Made by a program: the position numbers and the translations under genes. The notes beneath the pieces were generated by a model that saw only the letters and a program-made list of their open reading frames with translations, did no database searches and was not told the DNA's origin. From Chrysomallon squamiferum (taxonomy: Eukaryota; Mollusca; Gastropoda; Neomphalida; Peltospiridae), in assembly GCA_012295275.1 (NCBI GenBank), contig CM022672.1, forward strand, positions 13,552,995-13,572,994: a stretch of 20,000 nucleotides of DNA, in the 5' to 3' direction. Positions 16,933 to 20,000 of the stretch are shown here, piece by piece; positions within the stretch are counted from its first letter, which is position 1, and every line of letters starts with the position of its first letter.

Positions 16933-19084
16933 ATAGATGGATGGATACTATATATCACAGTGTTTTATCAAAAACAGAACACCAATACATATATGTTTTG
17001 TTATGTCATATTGTTTCATTTGGCCTTATCAATATCTCACTTCACCCTAATATGTCTAGAGGGACAAGTAATTCTTTCCCGATTTTTCTAATCTAGAATG
17101 AATCCTGATAAAAACATACACACATATACCCACCCACACACACACACACACACACTACCACTACTTCTGTAACAAATAAACAGACCCCATGCTATAAAAA
17201 TAAATAAATTTTAACAGCTGAAATAATCTTTTATTACTCAGTTTGTGATGAGAGAAGACCAGTGGTTTGTGGACTCAACCAAAGGAAAAAAGGCAACATA
17301 TGCAGACTTCATGAAAACTCTGGCAAATTTAGAATATTTGAAAATCAGAGGAAAATTCAACAATGTAAGTTGGATGTACCAGCATTAAATGCGTGCCCTG
17401 AATGTACACACAGTCAAATCATGTGTTTATTTTATCAAACAAATCTCCAAGATTATCATTAACATCAAATTATGTGTAATTGGGGGTAGGGGGAGATGAT
17501 GTAGATCAGTATTTTGGTGTGCCCTGTGTTTTTCTTTCTTTACGTTTTGGATGTGATACTCATCCTAATGATTATAACTGAAATCCTGAAGTGATCATGT
17601 TTTGTGTTTTAAATTTTTTGTTCTAATATTTCTAGAGTACATTTATTTTTTCCATTAAAAAACATAAAATTTATCTCTTTATATAGTGGTCTCCAGTCTG
17701 ATCCTTCATAACCAAAGAATCAAATGGACTACTGTCTTACTGTTTTTATATATATATATTTATAAAAGTTATTATGTGACATCTTTCATAATAATTTATA
17801 CTATATTTTATTTTCAATCAATATTAAAAAATATTAATTTATTGACTACAAAAAAGACCTGTATGGTCTTATATCCATAATAATATGTTATACTGTATGT
17901 TATTTTTGTTAAAAATTTATCTATTCATTTATTCACTTACTCATTAATTCACTTATTAATTTATTCATTCATTCACTCATTCATTAACACTTTTATTCAT
18001 TCATTCATTCATTCAATCATTTGTTCATTCACTTCTTAACACTCACTTGTTAATGTACTTAATCACCATGTAATTATTATTCAGGAGACAGGCTCCTACA
18101 CTGACCTGTATGAGGTCAAACTGGAACATGCCAGTCAGGAGGGGACCACACCCATCAACACGGTGGAGCAGTGTAACTGTCCTGCACAGTTCCAGGTGAG
18201 ATGTGTAGTAAATCACATTAGAATTATTGTACATGCGTTATTTTATTCAGTTGTGCCATGCAGCACGAATTATTTCATTTAGAATCAATAAAACTTATAA
18301 AACAATAAAATAAAAGAGTATTTATGTTAACATTATTGGATATGAATTGTATTTTTTCTTCTTTTTTTTTTTCATTAAATTTTCAAACAGAAAGAACAGA
18401 ATACAGCAGTACTGATGTATGATTTATTATTTATAAATTATTTTGTTTATTTAGTCTAATTAAATTGTGAAATACAACAGTGTTTATTGCCAAATTATTA
18501 CTTGTGAATTATCTACTTTAACTTTTTTTTAAATTATCACTTATACAGTATTTATATTATCGATAAATTATTTGGCTTAGCCTAATAAAGGTTATGAAAT
18601 ACAACGTAACACAATACAACACTGTTTATATTAAAACTATTATTTATGAATTATAAATGTAACATAAATAACAATTAATATTAATATATATATATATATA
18701 TATATGTATATAAACAGACAAGGTATTATTAATCATTTTTTAAATGTATTAAAAAACCACATATGTGACATGTAATATTTGTTAATATTATAATATATAA
18801 TATTAAGATATTGTTTTTAAAAATATATATATATATATTTTAAATTGTATGGCATATATTTCTTGTACAGGGACAACACTGTGAGAAATGTGCTAAGGGT
18901 AATAAACGGCCGACGCCATCTAGTGGTCAGTTTGACACCTGTGTCCCGTGTGAATGTAACGGTCACGAAGGTGGCCCATGTGACCCCCAGACAGGTGTTT
19001 GTCAGTGTGTACACTACACAACAGGTGACCAGTGTGAGAAATGTCTACCTGGTTACTATGGCAATGCCCTAGCAAAAACTCCAG
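228..19084 (+). CDS. LAMA: Laminin subunit alpha-like gene, middle part (18 exons, both ends outside window)
   Basis: This gene encodes an extracellular laminin chain that would assemble with beta and gamma chains into heterotrimers and build basement membrane. Eighteen GT-AG exons join into 858 open codons; all 17 junctions agree in phase. Domain order is: LE tail, two LE modules, truncated LE, laminin IV type B/LF-like domain (residues 163-364), four LE modules, LE split by a laminin IV type A domain, and a partial LE. Eight-cysteine spacing with C-x-C starts and G-x-C-x-x-C boundaries marks the LE modules. The L4 domain is shown by FVAPSKFLG, SSYG, LSFSLRV, DFMKTLANLEYLKIRG and VEQCNCP. 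LF plus L4 in one chain fits the alpha-3/alpha-5 group; beta chains lack L4 and gamma chains lack LF. At least a dozen N-x-S/T sequons fit a secreted glycoprotein. Start codon, signal peptide, LN, coiled coil and LG domains are not in the window. Laminin is near certain; the alpha class is well supported; the exact paralogue is inferred. Confidence 0.93.
319..430. repeat. ATT/ATC trinucleotide microsatellite in intron 1
   Basis: Imperfect run of TTA and TCA triplets. It occupies much of the 384-bp intron 1; the rest is plain AT-rich sequence. Confidence 0.85.
636..662 (+). CDS. Exon 2: 27-nt microexon, end of laminin EGF module
   Basis: A 27-nt phase 1-1 exon with a strong acceptor (TTTCTTTCAG) and consensus donor GTAAGT. 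It encodes EYDCDSYCI and joins exon 3 to give YCIPCNCNG, matching the usual spacing between the eighth LE cysteine and the first pair of the next module. A second cysteine four residues earlier (residue 12) is extra for an LE module. It could be skipped without a frame change. Confidence 0.68.
923..1022. repeat. ATT/ATC trinucleotide microsatellite in intron 2
   Basis: Imperfect run of TTA, TCA and TCT triplets. The poly-Ser/Leu open frame across it is a product of the repeat. The rest of intron 2 is unremarkable AT-rich sequence. Confidence 0.85.
1132..1290 (+). CDS. Exon 3: complete laminin EGF-like module
   Basis: Phase 1-1 exon holding one full LE module (residues 19-69). It begins PCNCNGSG and ends LLGCQ, and contains TGQCLCK and GTKCDECK. 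All eight cysteines are present with the family's usual spacing. NGS is a possible glycosylation site. Acceptor is CATTCAG, donor GTAAGT. One module per phase-1 exon is a common layout for LE repeats. Confidence 0.95.
1452..1573. repeat. 31-bp AT-rich minisatellite, about four copies
   Basis: Units start near 1452 (29 bp), 1481, 1512 and 1543. Each runs TGTGTATTTC, TAAATATATA, then TTTTATATATC. The copies are nearly identical, so the array is probably recent. It lies in the 5' part of intron 3. Confidence 0.85.
1705..1742. repeat. GTAT tetranucleotide microsatellite
   Basis: Nine or so consecutive GTAT units inside a longer GT/TA-rich stretch. It lies just before the inverted-repeat element at 1770. 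Confidence 0.85.
1770..2103. mobile_element. Candidate Tc1/mariner-type MITE (334 bp)
   Basis: The left end begins CAGTGGTGCCTTGACTTAC. The reverse complement of the right end begins CAGTGGTACCTCAACTTCT, so 14 of the first 17 bases match as terminal inverted repeats. The left end is preceded by TA; the right flank is TG, so a TA target duplication is not intact. The interior has no transposase and no long frame, which fits a non-autonomous element. CAGTGGT ends with a GACTTAC-like continuation recall mariner-type elements in many animals; that family link is from memory. Confidence 0.55.
2103..2215. repeat. GT and TA microsatellites next to the MITE
   Basis: Short GT run and then two TA runs, immediately after the right end of the inverted-repeat element. 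This may mark the original insertion target or have grown from the element's tail. Confidence 0.75.
2645..2729. repeat. GT microsatellite in intron 3
   Basis: Long GT run with a few T and CT interruptions, followed by a short T run. The Cys-Val open frames across it are artefacts. Confidence 0.9.
2730..3538. other. 3' part of intron 3
   Basis: Mixed sequence: AAATA-rich stretch, short GT runs near 2960 and 3030, a TTTTA run at 3121-3155, a TTTC run at 3184-3205, and a less AT-rich stretch at 3245-3345 without LE or other recognisable coding content. An inverted GGTACC pair (3426 and 3497) lies just before exon 4. No gene is supported. Confidence 0.6.
3539..3651 (+). CDS. Exon 4: laminin EGF-like module, first part
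   Basis: Phase 1-0 exon. It opens (S)CSCNAFG and runs through TGNCVCK to KCDKCK, giving cysteines 1-7 of an LE module; the eighth (DGC, residue 123) is supplied by exon 5. It contains an NST sequon. The acceptor is T-rich ending TTTTTCAG, and the donor is GTATGC. Reading on past the donor reaches a stop, so the splice is needed. Confidence 0.95.
3808..3996. repeat. TTTA/GTTA tetranucleotide repeat in intron 4
   Basis: Imperfect TTTA array with GTTA blocks near 3836-3854 and a purer TTTA tail from about 3945. The hydrophobic open frame over it is a repeat product. Confidence 0.85.
4344..4480 (+). mobile_element. Possible decayed SINE 3' part
   Basis: The stretch reads TGTCTGTGG, AATGCAT, TTTAAAGACCCCTTATTGCC, then AATGAAAAAA. 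It resembles a conserved block seen in many mollusc SINEs (TGTGG, GTGCATATAAAAGA, CCCTTGCTGC, AATGGAAAA). The comparison is from memory and not base-perfect; no tRNA-like head or tail duplication was identified. The preceding 4020-4343 is unassigned, moderately complex sequence. Confidence 0.35.
4635..4682. repeat. GT microsatellite in intron 4
   Basis: Nearly pure GT run. The antisense poly-Thr/His frame over it is an artefact. Confidence 0.9.
4746..4804. repeat. AAT/AAAT and AT microsatellites before exon 5
   Basis: AAT and AAAT units followed by a TA run that ends about 35 bp before the exon 5 acceptor. Confidence 0.85.
4840..5055 (+). CDS. Exon 5: end of LE module, truncated LE, start of laminin IV type B-like domain
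   Basis: Phase 0-0 exon of 72 codons (residues 109-180). It completes the previous module (PGSYNLQ to VVDGC). It then encodes cysteines 1-6 of the next: LCGCDPGG, TGVCTCKPNVIG, RTC. Where the seventh cysteine would follow, the chain reads CNQTAPNTYIPKLDHF and enters the globular domain. Loss of the last LE loop at an interrupting domain fits a split module, but a possible N-glycosylation site (NQT) sits at the usual C-x-x-C position. Acceptor CTTTTTCAG, donor GTAAGA. Confidence 0.95.
5093..5420. repeat. ATT/ATC/TTG-type low-complexity array in intron 5
   Basis: A long imperfect run of pyrimidine-rich triplets (TTA, TCA, TTG) with TTTA patches. The open frames running on from exon 5 into this stretch are read-through. 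Confidence 0.85.
5540..5653. repeat. GT, GTAT, TCTA and TA microsatellite cluster
   Basis: Consecutive short runs of GT, GTAT, CTAT and TA in intron 5. The remaining 200 bp to exon 6 is plain AT-rich sequence. Confidence 0.8.
5853..5993 (+). CDS. Exon 6: laminin IV type B-like domain
   Basis: Phase 0-0 exon of 47 codons (residues 181-227). It runs through TGRGVLELTPDKKMTVNISV and ends YDIVIRYQ. A G-x-G/V strand, an I-x-V-P motif and a final Y-x-I-x-I-R-Y strand are features of the LF (type B) domain of laminin beta chains and its alpha-3/5 counterpart. It contains an NIS sequon. Acceptor TATTTTTCAG, donor GTCAGT. Confidence 0.9.
5994..6720. other. Intron 6
   Basis: AT-rich intron. It has a TAT/AGT triplet patch at 6189-6230 and an imperfect AAT/GAT/AAC patch at 6395-6500. 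No gene or mobile element was recognised. Confidence 0.6.
6721..6859 (+). CDS. Exon 7: laminin IV type B-like domain
   Basis: Phase 0-1 exon (residues 228-273 plus one base). It starts MKVMNAALNGQ, has one cysteine in AYECEGKQY and ends GMTDS. It is poorly conserved relative to known laminins, as expected for the variable middle of this domain; it is called from its open frame, its splice sites (GATATTTCAG, GTTAAA) and its fit between exons 6 and 8. The first codon, ATG, is internal and not a start. Confidence 0.85.
6864..7105. repeat. Decayed tandem repeat of about 50 bp in intron 7
   Basis: The phrase AACTGAACATTTATTATTAG-like, followed by TAAA and ATTA, recurs from about 6864, 6903, 6952 and 7050, with a partial copy at 7100. 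Copies differ by many substitutions and indels, so this is an old array. Confidence 0.55.
7154..7240. repeat. AAT trinucleotide microsatellite in intron 7
   Basis: About 27 uninterrupted AAT triplets; the poly-Asn open frame over it is an artefact. It is the purest long triplet run in the window and likely polymorphic. Confidence 0.92.
7467..7516. repeat. CATA and TA microsatellite before exon 8
   Basis: Seven or so CATA units run into a TA run that ends 14 bp before exon 8, leaving almost no pyrimidine tract for that acceptor. Confidence 0.88.
7530..7618 (+). CDS. Exon 8: laminin IV type B-like domain
   Basis: Phase 1-0 exon of 89 nt (residues 274-303). It encodes SLCMKATQNYTLTFSV and ends CLIDS. 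The pattern C-x-K-x4-Y-T-x3-S, followed by L-I-D-S and then I-L-L-P in exon 9, matches the late strands of laminin LF domains. It contains an NYT sequon. The acceptor TTTGGCAG lies only 14 bp after a CATA/TA microsatellite; the donor is GTAAGT. Confidence 0.9.
7619..8115. other. Intron 8
   Basis: AT-rich sequence of ordinary complexity with T-rich patches. No repeat, mobile element or extra exon was recognised. Confidence 0.6.
8116..8296 (+). CDS. Exon 9: end of laminin IV type B-like domain
   Basis: Phase 0-1 exon (residues 304-363 plus one base). It starts IILLPKLESLSVYKAAG, includes KKCWEAS and LNCSSVEFSL, and ends FGKAL. Two cysteines followed by a short hydrophobic stretch and then the C-x-C of a new LE module closely follows the end of beta-chain LF domains. 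The whole domain spans about 200 residues, near beta-chain LF size. Acceptor ATTTTAG, donor GTAAGA. Confidence 0.92.
8358..8530. repeat. TTG/TTA trinucleotide array in intron 9
   Basis: TTG triplets pass into a long TTA run. Poly-Leu, poly-Tyr, poly-Ile and antisense poly-Asn frames all come from it. A degenerate TCTA patch follows at 8655-8715. Confidence 0.9.
8754..8903 (+). CDS. Exon 10: complete laminin EGF-like module
   Basis: Phase 1-1 exon (150 nt). It encodes (P)CSCSADG, FGGQCQCKDNVI, RECSIC and KDGC: eight cysteines in one LE module. FGGQCQC with N-V-I is the form typical of the first LE module after an LF-type domain. Acceptor is T-rich ending TTTTTTTCAG, donor GTATGA. Confidence 0.96.
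9129..9257 (+). CDS. Exon 11: laminin EGF-like module, first seven cysteines
   Basis: Phase 1-1 exon (129 nt). It encodes (A)CHCNLGGSV, SGFCECHPNVIG, MKCDSC and NYFGLSK; exon 12 supplies the eighth cysteine (TGC). It contains an NES sequon. Acceptor is TATCGTAG, donor GTATTA. The last 28 bp, including the junction, are repeated just downstream; reading through to that second copy meets an in-frame TGA at 9266-9268, so the first donor is taken as real. Confidence 0.95.
9230..9303 (+). repeat. 46-bp tandem duplication of the exon 11/donor edge
   Basis: Positions 9230-9257, the last 28 bp of exon 11, recur at 9276-9303 with one mismatch, and the second copy is again followed by GT (GTGTTA). The offset is 46 bp. 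Use of the second donor would read an in-frame TGA at 9266-9268, so it would be unproductive. Confidence 0.85.
9793..10446 (+). repeat. Minisatellite of 36/42-bp units built on the exon 12 acceptor
   Basis: Seventeen units precede exon 12. The AG/GT-type junctions lie before 9799, 9835, 9877, 9919, 9961, 9997, 10039, 10081, 10117, 10153, 10189, 10231, 10267, 10303, 10339, 10375 and 10411; the real one is 10447. Spacing is always 36 or 42 bp (eleven and six intervals), set by presence of a hexamer such as ACTGGT. A unit reads ATTGAAATTAAACTATAAG, TAAATGTTACAG, then GT. Two junctions are altered (TTACAAGT near 10033; TTGCAGGT near 10183). Most units carry TAA in the exon 12 frame. Decayed copies extend back to about 9603. 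Confidence 0.92.
10447..10570 (+). CDS. Exon 12: end of one laminin EGF module and most of the next
   Basis: Phase 1-2 exon (124 nt). It encodes (G)TGCIKCECNSEYSF, NGQCACKPGVSG, LLCTQCADG, giving the last cysteine of one LE module and seven of the next. It contains an NNS sequon. The acceptor GTTACAG is the last of 18 near-identical copies; only this copy opens into a long coding frame that joins exon 11 correctly. The donor is GTAAGA. Confidence 0.95.
10571..11053. other. Intron 12
   Basis: GT-rich patch at 10624-10690 including GCATGCATG. The rest is AT-rich sequence with T runs. No gene or element recognised. Confidence 0.6.
11054..11196 (+). CDS. Exon 13: end of one laminin EGF module and most of the next
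   Basis: Phase 2-1 exon (143 nt). It encodes FFNLTNEGC, then SPCKCDVNGST, TGVCPCK, GQKCSQCKP. It closes one LE module and supplies seven cysteines of the fourth module between the type B-like and L4 domains. It contains NLT and NGS sequons. Acceptor AAATTGCAG, donor GTAAAC. Confidence 0.95.
11197..12728. other. Intron 13, A-rich on the + strand
   Basis: After a short CAACAAC patch and AAAT runs, the intron from about 11700 is dominated by A-rich phrases (TGAAAT, AAATAAAAT, GTAAATAAAA). A weak repeat, TTGAAATTATGTAAAT, occurs near 11849, 11894 and 11940. The antisense Phe-rich frame at 12080-12361 follows from this composition. No gene recognised. An 18-bp match to intron 10 lies near 11468. 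Confidence 0.6.
12729..12954 (+). CDS. Exon 14: end of LE module, split LE start and start of laminin IV type A domain
   Basis: Phase 1-2 exon (226 nt, residues 546-620). GYFGLGPWSKDGC closes the preceding LE module. KCFCSGKSEKC gives the first three cysteines of a split LE module, and SAPGWYLNTT begins the L4 domain. C-F-C-x-G followed by C-x-x-x-G-W-Y is the standard entry into laminin IV type A domains. It ends in IVPPR with donor GTGAGC. Acceptor is TGTACCTAG. Confidence 0.95.
12955..13832. other. 5' part of intron 14, with poly-T tract
   Basis: A-rich sequence with recurring TTTAAATAGTTCATATT-like phrases at 13060-13380, then ordinary AT-rich sequence and a T run at 13609-13636 (28 T). 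No gene recognised. Confidence 0.6.
13833..14240. repeat. About nine copies of a 41-44-bp minisatellite in intron 14
   Basis: A unit reads TAAGTTAATTATATAAACAA, AAGTTAAATGATAT, then CCTTATAATA. Central copies are close to identical; those at both ends (before 13847 and after 14160) are decayed. An AAAAATTAAATTATATT variant appears from about 13998, giving two subtypes. Confidence 0.85.
14612..14661. repeat. GT microsatellite in intron 14
   Basis: GT run with one GC interruption, followed by GTTTGTTTTG. Confidence 0.9.
14662..16525. other. 3' part of intron 14, with poly-A tract
   Basis: Ordinary AT-rich sequence with a 28-A run at 15367-15394 and a somewhat less AT-rich stretch at 15440-15680. 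That stretch holds only short frames without recognisable domains. The A run could be the tail of a retroposed copy, but I found no flanking duplication or recognisable body. No extra laminin exon is needed or seen. Confidence 0.55.
16526..16790 (+). CDS. Exon 15: laminin IV type A domain core
   Basis: Phase 2-0 exon (265 nt, residues 621-709), the longest coding exon here. It encodes CYFVAPSKFLGNKQSSYG, LSFSLRV and DVIMKGKDTNFKL. Y-F-x-A-P-x-x-F-L-G with S-x-Y-G is a hallmark of L4 domains of alpha and gamma laminins and perlecan. It has NLT, NRS and NAT sequons. The splice to exon 14, 3.6 kb away, needs no missing residues: spacing from GWY to FVAP fits the family. Acceptor TTTATCAG, donor GTGAGT. 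Confidence 0.95.
16791..17241. other. Intron 15, with poly-T/GT and CA runs
   Basis: A T run (about 16869-16885) passes directly into a GT run to about 16930. A CA run lies at 17133-17155. The open frames over 16839-17096 are repeat artefacts. Confidence 0.8.
17242..17364 (+). CDS. Exon 16: laminin IV type A domain
   Basis: Phase 0-0 exon of 41 codons (residues 710-750). It starts FVMREDQWFV and continues ATYADFMKTLANLEYLKIRG. W-x(n)-R/D-F-M-x-x-L-A-N-L-x-x-L-x-I-R is the conserved helix and strand of L4 domains. Acceptor ATTACTCAG, donor GTAAGT. Confidence 0.95.
17365..18084. other. Intron 16, with ATTC-type tetranucleotide repeat
   Basis: AT-rich sequence with a short TA run near 17750. 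An imperfect ATTC/ATTT/ACTT array at about 17921-18050 ends 35 bp before exon 17. No gene recognised. Confidence 0.7.
18085..18195 (+). CDS. Exon 17: end of laminin IV type A domain, return to split LE
   Basis: Phase 0-0 exon of 37 codons (residues 751-787). It encodes LYEVKLEHAS and then NTVEQCNCPAQFQ. V-E-Q-C-x-C-P is the conserved exit from L4 domains and carries cysteines 4 and 5 of the split LE module. Acceptor ATTATTCAG, donor GTGAGA. Confidence 0.95.
18419..18660. repeat. Diverged tandem duplication of about 125 bp in intron 17
   Basis: First copy, from about 18421: TAAATTATTTTGTTTATTTA, GAAATACAACAGTGTTTAT, TTATTACTTGTGAATTAT. Second, from about 18547: TAAATTATTTGGCTTAG, GAAATACAACG, CAACACTGTTTATATT, TTATTTATGAATTAT. 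Order is kept; substitutions and small insertions separate them. TA runs follow at 18684-18708 and 18824-18838. Confidence 0.65.
18871..19084 (+). CDS. Exon 18: end of split LE module and start of next LE module
   Basis: Phase 0-1 exon (214 nt, residues 788-858). GQHCEKCAKG and FDTCVPC complete the split LE module. ECNGHEGGPCDPQTGVCQC, DQCEKC and PGYYGNALAKTP form most of the next, whose eighth cysteine must lie in an exon beyond the window. These are the most conserved laminin signatures here. Acceptor TCTTGTACAG, donor GTATGT. Confidence 0.96.
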
Positions 19085-19226
19085 GTATGTTATTTATACA
19101 GTCTCTTTTTCATTTTCTGTATTATGATTTATTATTTATAAATGACAGACACACAGAACGTTTATGTCTAACTTCGATTGTGCTGTTTTCTATACTGCAG
19201 TGAGTAATTAATAAGCACCTTGTTGT

Positions 19227-19530
19227 TGGCTGGGTTCTGATTGGTTATCTATAGAGGTGGCTGCAGTCTGATTGGTTAACTGTAGAGGTGGCTGCAGTCT
19301 GATTGGTTATCTGTAGAGGTGGCTGCAGTCTGATTGGTTAACTGTAGAGGTGGCTGCAGTCTGATTGGTTATCTGTAGAGGTGGCTGCAGTCTGATTGGT
19401 TATCTGTAGAGGTCGCTGCAGTCTGATTGGTTAACTGTAGAGGTGGCTGCCGTCTGATTGGTTATCTGTAGAGGTGGCTGCAGTCTGATTGGTTATCTGT
19501 AGAGGTGGCTGCATTCTGATTGGTTAACTA
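19227..19530. repeat. 31-bp minisatellite with an inverted CCAAT box per unit
   Basis: Units begin at 19238 and every 31 bp after it to 19517: nine full copies and one partial, with no indels. A unit reads TGATTGGTTAACTGTAGAGG, then TGGCTGCAGTC. Each holds ATTGG (CCAAT on the - strand) and most hold the palindrome CTGCAG. One position alternates T/A (GGTTATCT against GGTTAACT). A degenerate start lies at 19227-19237. It lies in intron 18, about 140 bp after exon 18. Confidence 0.95.
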
Positions 19531-20000
19531 TTGCAACTGTTTTATTATTGTGTTGTTTTTGGTTTACTTGAATTTTATGTTATGTAAATTTTAAATTAAA
19601 TTTTAAAAAGAAAGTGAAATTATAATCTAACTAAATCAAGATAATTTGTTGCTGGTTAAATAGCAGCCATTACATTCTTCTTTTTCTTTCTTTCTTTTTT
19701 TTTTTTTTTTTTTTTTACTTCAAAATGTACATTTTTACTGCTCTGCTTTTCAGAATGACTATAGTTTTCTATAAAAAGTTTTATCTCTGTTTAACAGTGT
19801 AGTGTTAAATGCTTTATTATTTTATATTTTAAAGAGTATTTTTATGCGTAGCAGTATAAATAATTTTAAAAATTTTATATTCTTGAAAACTGATATGATT
19901 TAGAAATAAATTTTAATGTTTTTCTATTCTATTGGTCCTGAAAATATATTATGGTTAATGTTTTTGCTAAAATTATTAAAACATAGCTTTTAGTATGAAA
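19531..20000. other. Intron 18 continuing beyond the window
   Basis: AT-rich sequence with a pyrimidine stretch ending in a long T run (about 19679-19717). No exon encoding the missing LE cysteine was found before the window ends. Confidence 0.6.

Noticed and set aside
12729-19084. Laminin gamma or perlecan identity, from the L4 domain
   Set aside because: The type B-like domain upstream in the same chain is not found in gamma chains or perlecan; the alpha-3/5 layout fits better.
19227-19530. CRISPR-like direct repeats
   Set aside because: Units are head to tail with no spacers, in an animal intron; this is a minisatellite.

Overview
The window is animal nuclear DNA: strongly AT-rich, split into short exons by repeat-filled introns, with GT-AG splice junctions and no bacterial-style operons. 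It holds the middle of one gene on the + strand, a laminin alpha-type subunit, an extracellular basement-membrane protein. I reconstructed 18 exons (228 to 19084). They join in a single open frame of 858 codons (2574 nt), with compatible phases at all 17 internal junctions. The gene is open at both ends: signal peptide, N-terminal LN domain and first EGF repeats lie upstream; the remaining EGF repeats, coiled coil and LG domains lie downstream.

Protein layout (residues numbered from the first codon touched in the window): end of one laminin-EGF (LE) module from two microexons (1-18); two complete LE modules (19-123); an LE module cut short after its sixth cysteine (126-158); a laminin IV type B/LF-like globular domain (about 163-364); four LE modules (about 365-558); an LE module split by a laminin IV type A (L4) domain (561-about 812); start of another LE module at the right edge. 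A type B-like domain, four LE modules and then an L4 domain in one chain is the alpha-3/alpha-5 (Drosophila LanA-like) arrangement. Beta chains lack L4 and gamma chains lack LF.

Organism: the repeats (ATT, GT, TA, ATTT and GTAT arrays, minisatellites, a short TIR element) and a segment resembling a SINE common in molluscs suggest a lophotrochozoan, perhaps a mollusc. This is weaker than the gene call.

Introns: the largest are introns 3 (2.2 kb, with a mariner-type MITE candidate) and 14 (3.6 kb, 44-bp minisatellite, long poly-T and poly-A). Intron 11 is the most unusual. Its 5' side carries a second copy of the exon 11/donor edge, and its 3' side is a ladder of 17 near-copies of the exon 12 acceptor junction at intervals of exactly 36 or 42 bp. 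Intron 18 holds a 31-bp minisatellite with an inverted CCAAT box in every unit.

I see no rRNA, tRNA, CRISPR array, virus or second protein gene. I found no clear undescribed system; the most interesting material is the repeat architecture at splice sites.
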